From Holophagales bacterium (GTDB lineage Bacteria > Acidobacteriota > Thermoanaerobaculia > Multivoradales > JAGPDF01), in contig CP064972.1 in the NCBI GenBank assembly GCA_016699405.1, positions 3,069,501 to 3,133,500 on the forward strand: a DNA stretch of 64,000 nt, in the 5' to 3' direction. Made by a program: the position numbers and the translations under genes. The notes beneath the pieces are model-generated. The model was not told the origin of the DNA, did no database searches, and saw only the letters and a program-made list of their open reading frames with translations. Each line of letters opens with the position of its first letter. Position 1 is the stretch's first letter. Below, piece by piece: positions 61,598 through 64,000 of this stretch.

Positions 61598-62049
61598 TAG
61601 GAGCTCGACATCGAGCAGGTCCTGGCGGGACCTTCCCTCGTCCAGGTCGGAGCCGGCTTCCTCTGGCAGGCGCTAGCCGGGTGCAGCCTGCTGTGGGCAG
61701 TCCGACCTTTCTCAGTTCATTCTTCGTCGAGCAGGATGGGCACTGAGGTCCCTGGGCCCAGGGGTGGTAGGACAGGTGTCCTGTCGGGAGTTCATTCGTC
61801 GCCGCGTTGGCGGCGCGGCGGACGATCCCTAGACGACAGGCAGATCGCAGAATCGGAGCGGTTCTTTCGTGGCCCTTCCCTCTCGTGAGCGAAACTCGAA
61901 CCCTACCTGACGGGGCGGGAGACTTCTTGTCTCTGTGTGCTACCGTTGTGCCGACGCGTAGTCGGCCGCTTGCGGATCGGGATGCGCAAGCCTGGGCTCG
62001 TCGCCTCGCTGGAACATTGAAGTCGCTGGGGGTCGAAGGAGGGGGGGTC
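61598..62049. other. 452-bp boundary region with gene debris
   Basis: No intact gene. The first ~100 bp carry frame-shifted coding fragments continuing from the broken gene. The rest has mixed composition, and the last 40 bp end in a GGAGGGGGGG ribosome site for the lipoprotein gene. I found no direct repeat, integrase or tRNA end that would define an insertion point. Confidence 0.5.
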
Positions 62050-63399
62050 ATGAAGCGGAATCGGTGTCCGTACCTTGCCCATTCCACGCTGGCAATCATC
62101 GCACTACTTGTCGTTGTCTGTACCGGCTGTGGCAACACGAAGAAGGTCCCGAGCAAGTTAGAACTCCTGGCCGACCCTTCCATTACCGCGCCGGGAAAAC
62201 CCTTGGCGACGTCCGTGCGCGTTGACGTGTGCCTGGATGCAACTCCCTCTATGGCAGGCTTCGCAGTCGACCCGAGGAGTGAGTACTTGACACTTCTCGA
62301 TGAGCTTGAGGGAGCCGTTCAGAATCGACTCCGCGACTCCACGGTGCGGTACTTCAAGTTCGGCGAGGCGATTCGCCAAGTGAGTCGAGACGAGTTTCGA
62401 AGTGCCAAGGGGGCGGTGTTCTACAACGAACCCGGCATTTTCAAACAGACCAACATCGACCAGGTGTTTCTGAGAGAGGGCCCAAGGCCCGGCCCGCTGG
62501 CCGCAAGCACCTTGGTCGGGCGGCCGGCGAGCACCGCTAGCGAAGCTGTGGCGATTGTCGTCACGGACCTCTTTCAACATGACAACGATGTGAACCTCGT
62601 GGTTTCTCAGATCCGGAGGAACTGCCTCGAACTAGGGTGCAGCGTTGGACTTCTCCCCGTCATGAGCGAATTCGACGGGATGGTCTTTGATGCACGCGTT
62701 CCGTCGTTCCCTTACAAGTCAACGCCGGGTAACCCAAGAACGCGGCGCCCCTTCTATCTTCTGTTCTTCGGCGAGCAGGACCGAATCGAGGAGTTGGTCG
62801 AACTCCTCTCCGCAAGGCCTTACATCGACAGGAATAGGCTCCTGCTGGTCTCTCCGAAGATCGTGCGGCACTACTCAGTAGCTGTTAGCAAGGACCCGAC
62901 TTCCAAAGACCTGAATCTTCGTCATGCGCCAGGCGCCGCCGACGAGTTCGAGTTCGCTTTGAGAAGAGGTGGAACTGGAGGGGTACTTCGCGTCGACTTT
63001 CAGTACGACCCGATCATGGCATCCCCAGTAGTCGACCCAACGGGCATCCAGATCGAGGTTCGTACCGGAGCAAGAGGGATGGCCGGTAAGCCGACTGAGG
63101 CACTGAAACTCCTCACCGCGACTGCCATTGGCAACAAGGTCTCGACGACTATCGCGCTCGATCTGCCCGGTCCTCCTGGGGAGTATGAGTTTCAATTGCT
63201 CTTCCGGGTCGGTGGTGCAGGTGCGTTTACGGCACCGAGTTGGGTTTCAGAGCTTTCGTCGGACAATCCAACACCAGCCGATGGCCCAGCCAAGACCCTA
63301 AACCTGAAGCGGTTGGTCGACGAGCTGATTGGGGCCAGTCTCGCGGTGCAGCCCCCTCCGCTCGCAAGAGCGTTCGTGACGGTCAAGAAACTCGGTTGA
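62050..63399 (+). CDS. VWA-like lipoprotein
   Basis: 449 residues from ATG 62050, which has a GGAGGGGGGG site. A lipoprotein-like signal runs to about residue 27, with candidate acceptor Cys27 in VCTGC-GN. The mature part has a von Willebrand A-type metal site variant: VRVDVCLDATPSMAGF (D63, T65, S67 as DxTxS) and a later VAIVVTDLFQHDND. The C-terminal ~120 residues form a separate beta domain. Lower GC and use of AGA, AGG and TTA codons set it apart from upstream genes. The next two genes, a small membrane protein and a tubulin-like protein, are in the same operon. Function is inferred only from this context. Confidence 0.72.
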   Translation: MKRNRCPYLAHSTLAIIALLVVVCTGCGNTKKVPSKLELLADPSITAPGKPLATSVRVDVCLDATPSMAGFAVDPRSEYLTLLDELEGAVQNRLRDSTVRYFKFGEAIRQVSRDEFRSAKGAVFYNEPGIFKQTNIDQVFLREGPRPGPLAASTLVGRPASTASEAVAIVVTDLFQHDNDVNLVVSQIRRNCLELGCSVGLLPVMSEFDGMVFDARVPSFPYKSTPGNPRTRRPFYLLFFGEQDRIEELVELLSARPYIDRNRLLLVSPKIVRHYSVAVSKDPTSKDLNLRHAPGAADEFEFALRRGGTGGVLRVDFQYDPIMASPVVDPTGIQIEVRTGARGMAGKPTEALKLLTATAIGNKVSTTIALDLPGPPGEYEFQLLFRVGGAGAFTAPSWVSELSSDNPTPADGPAKTLNLKRLVDELIGASLAVQPPPLARAFVTVKKLG

Positions 63400-63410
63400 G
63401 GAGAGAAGAA

Positions 63411-63872
63411 ATGCGAACTTCCCCGGTGAACTACATCGTCGCACTCACACTCGCTGGAGTCCTCTGGGCCATTTGTGGCGTTCCGCTCGGGAACTACTTA
63501 GCCGACAGCATCTCGCTAGCCCAGGCAACCACGGTCGACTTCGTACGGGTATTCCGAGTGACTTTGGCGATTGCCGCATTGGTGGGGTTCGCCGGATGTG
63601 CTCACTGGTTCTTCTACGGGAGTCGCGAAAAAACGGCTGGTGATATGCCTGGAGCGCGCAGGACCTGGAACGTCTGGTTCTTCGTTGAGTTGATCGCGTG
63701 CGTTGGTGCTGTCGCCGGTGTGGTCCTGAGCTTTGCGGACGAGAGCTTCATCGCTCGCGACTATCTGCTCCTTGTCATCTCGTCATCCTTGCTGACCTGG
63801 GTACTATTCTGGGTTGCGTCGCTGCTCCTGTCGCCACGCGGGGTCATGTACTGCATGTTGGGTAGGCGCTGA
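63411..63872 (+). CDS. Small four-helix membrane protein of unknown function
   Basis: 153 residues from ATG 63411, with a GAGGAGAGAAGAA site 11 bp after the lipoprotein gene. Four hydrophobic segments are visible: about 8-28, 42-66, 86-106 and 116-138. No motif I recognise. It shares the lower GC of its neighbours. The next gene starts 15 bp later, so the three are likely one transcript. Confidence 0.7.
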   Translation: MRTSPVNYIVALTLAGVLWAICGVPLGNYLADSISLAQATTVDFVRVFRVTLAIAALVGFAGCAHWFFYGSREKTAGDMPGARRTWNVWFFVELIACVGAVAGVVLSFADESFIARDYLLLVISSSLLTWVLFWVASLLLSPRGVMYCMLGRR

Positions 63873-63887
63873 GGGCGGGAGGGGGCG

Positions 63888-64000
63888 ATGGCACGCTACT
63901 ACTACATCGGCATCGGAGGTACGGGCGCTCGCGTTGCTGAAGCGCTTATCCACCTCTGCGCTGCTGGCCAAGGGCCGCGGGAGTTCTTCTTCTTCCTGGT
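63888..64000 (+). CDS. Tubulin/FtsZ-like protein, N-terminal fragment
   Basis: The frame from ATG 63888, after GGGCGGGAGGGGGCG, is open for 37 codons to the window edge. It starts MARYYYIGIGGTGARVAEAL and continues IHLCAAGQGPREFFFFLV. A beta strand followed by GIGGTGARV and a long helix is the first nucleotide loop of the Tubulin_2-like family, in which a strand-GxGGTGxK/R-helix start is typical. The rest, including the GTP-binding GGGTGSG-type loop, is outside the window. The assignment rests on 37 residues plus operon context. Confidence 0.6.
   Translation, partial: MARYYYIGIGGTGARVAEALIHLCAAGQGPREFFFFL

Noticed and set aside
61927..61946. TTGTCT and TACCGT as a promoter for the lipoprotein operon
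   Set aside because: The boxes are only 8 bp apart, too close for a sigma-70 promoter.
1..64000. CRISPR arrays, rRNA, tRNA or insertion sequences
   Set aside because: No direct-repeat array, no rRNA-like stretch, no cloverleaf and no transposase frame could be recognised in any intergenic region.

Overview
The window comes from a GC-rich, Gram-negative-type chromosome. Most of it is ordinary core and accessory metabolism, packed into short same-strand runs with many 4-base stop/start overlaps. Several secreted proteins carry a module or tail I associate with Acidobacteriota, particularly Thermoanaerobaculia-like genomes: a beta-rich repeat containing an LCLL..RF core downstream of a metalloprotease, and a C-terminal DGFE..-W tail on a beta-propeller protein. 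A PATAN/DUF4388 protein and an S55 (SpoIVB-type) peptidase fit the same picture. The phylum assignment is inference; there is no rRNA in the window to settle it.

Layout. 1-4163: a clipped secreted protein, a PATAN-domain protein, recA with a coupled small membrane-anchored protein, and murB. 4164-13020: a lower-GC secreted orphan, two polytopic glycosyltransferase-C-like membrane proteins (one apparently a fusion of two modules), and a matrixin-like zinc protease. 13232-17380: a MoxR AAA ATPase, DUF58 protein and TgpA-type transglutaminase in one operon, followed by a class I aldolase (fbaB) with a strong terminator. 18755-19284: a decayed BrnT/BrnA toxin-antitoxin pair whose antitoxin has an in-frame stop. 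19415-29129: a repeat beta-propeller, a short thioredoxin-like protein, an AlkD-like protein, a CocE-type hydrolase, a CaiB-type CoA-transferase, an MFS carrier, an aldo/keto reductase and an MBL-fold hydrolase.

29334-34563 encodes a complete 2-oxoacid dehydrogenase complex (E3 with its own lipoyl domain, E1 alpha, E1 beta, E2). It is followed by lipB, archease, rtcB and the NAD regulator nrtR. 38447-40991 is a small glycan or lipid-linked sugar cluster (aminotransferase, methyltransferase, GT2). 41162-44653 is the de novo NAD operon nadA-nadB-nadC, headed by a promoter with two 23-bp dyads that are good candidates for NrtR operators. lipA follows at 45028, so lipoate attachment (lipB, lipA) and its client complex share the neighbourhood.

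46124-60505 holds a GNAT, an orphan BoxB/PaaA-like diiron protein with an unusual cysteine cluster, proline dehydrogenase, a class I glutamine amidotransferase, a Ser/Thr kinase, a cysteine-cluster protein, and the tightly overlapped run recN - threonylcarbamoyl-AMP synthase - S55 peptidase - propeller protein - coaD - adenosine deaminase. A DUF2071 gene follows.

The most unusual part is the right edge. After a broken secreted-protein gene (61298) and about 450 bp of debris, base composition and codon use change. A new operon then starts with a lipoprotein bearing a VWA-like metal site, a small four-helix membrane protein, and the first codons of a protein with a tubulin/FtsZ-like glycine loop. 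This looks like the beginning of a tubulin-like, VWA-linked membrane system on an acquired segment. The window ends before it can be fully seen.
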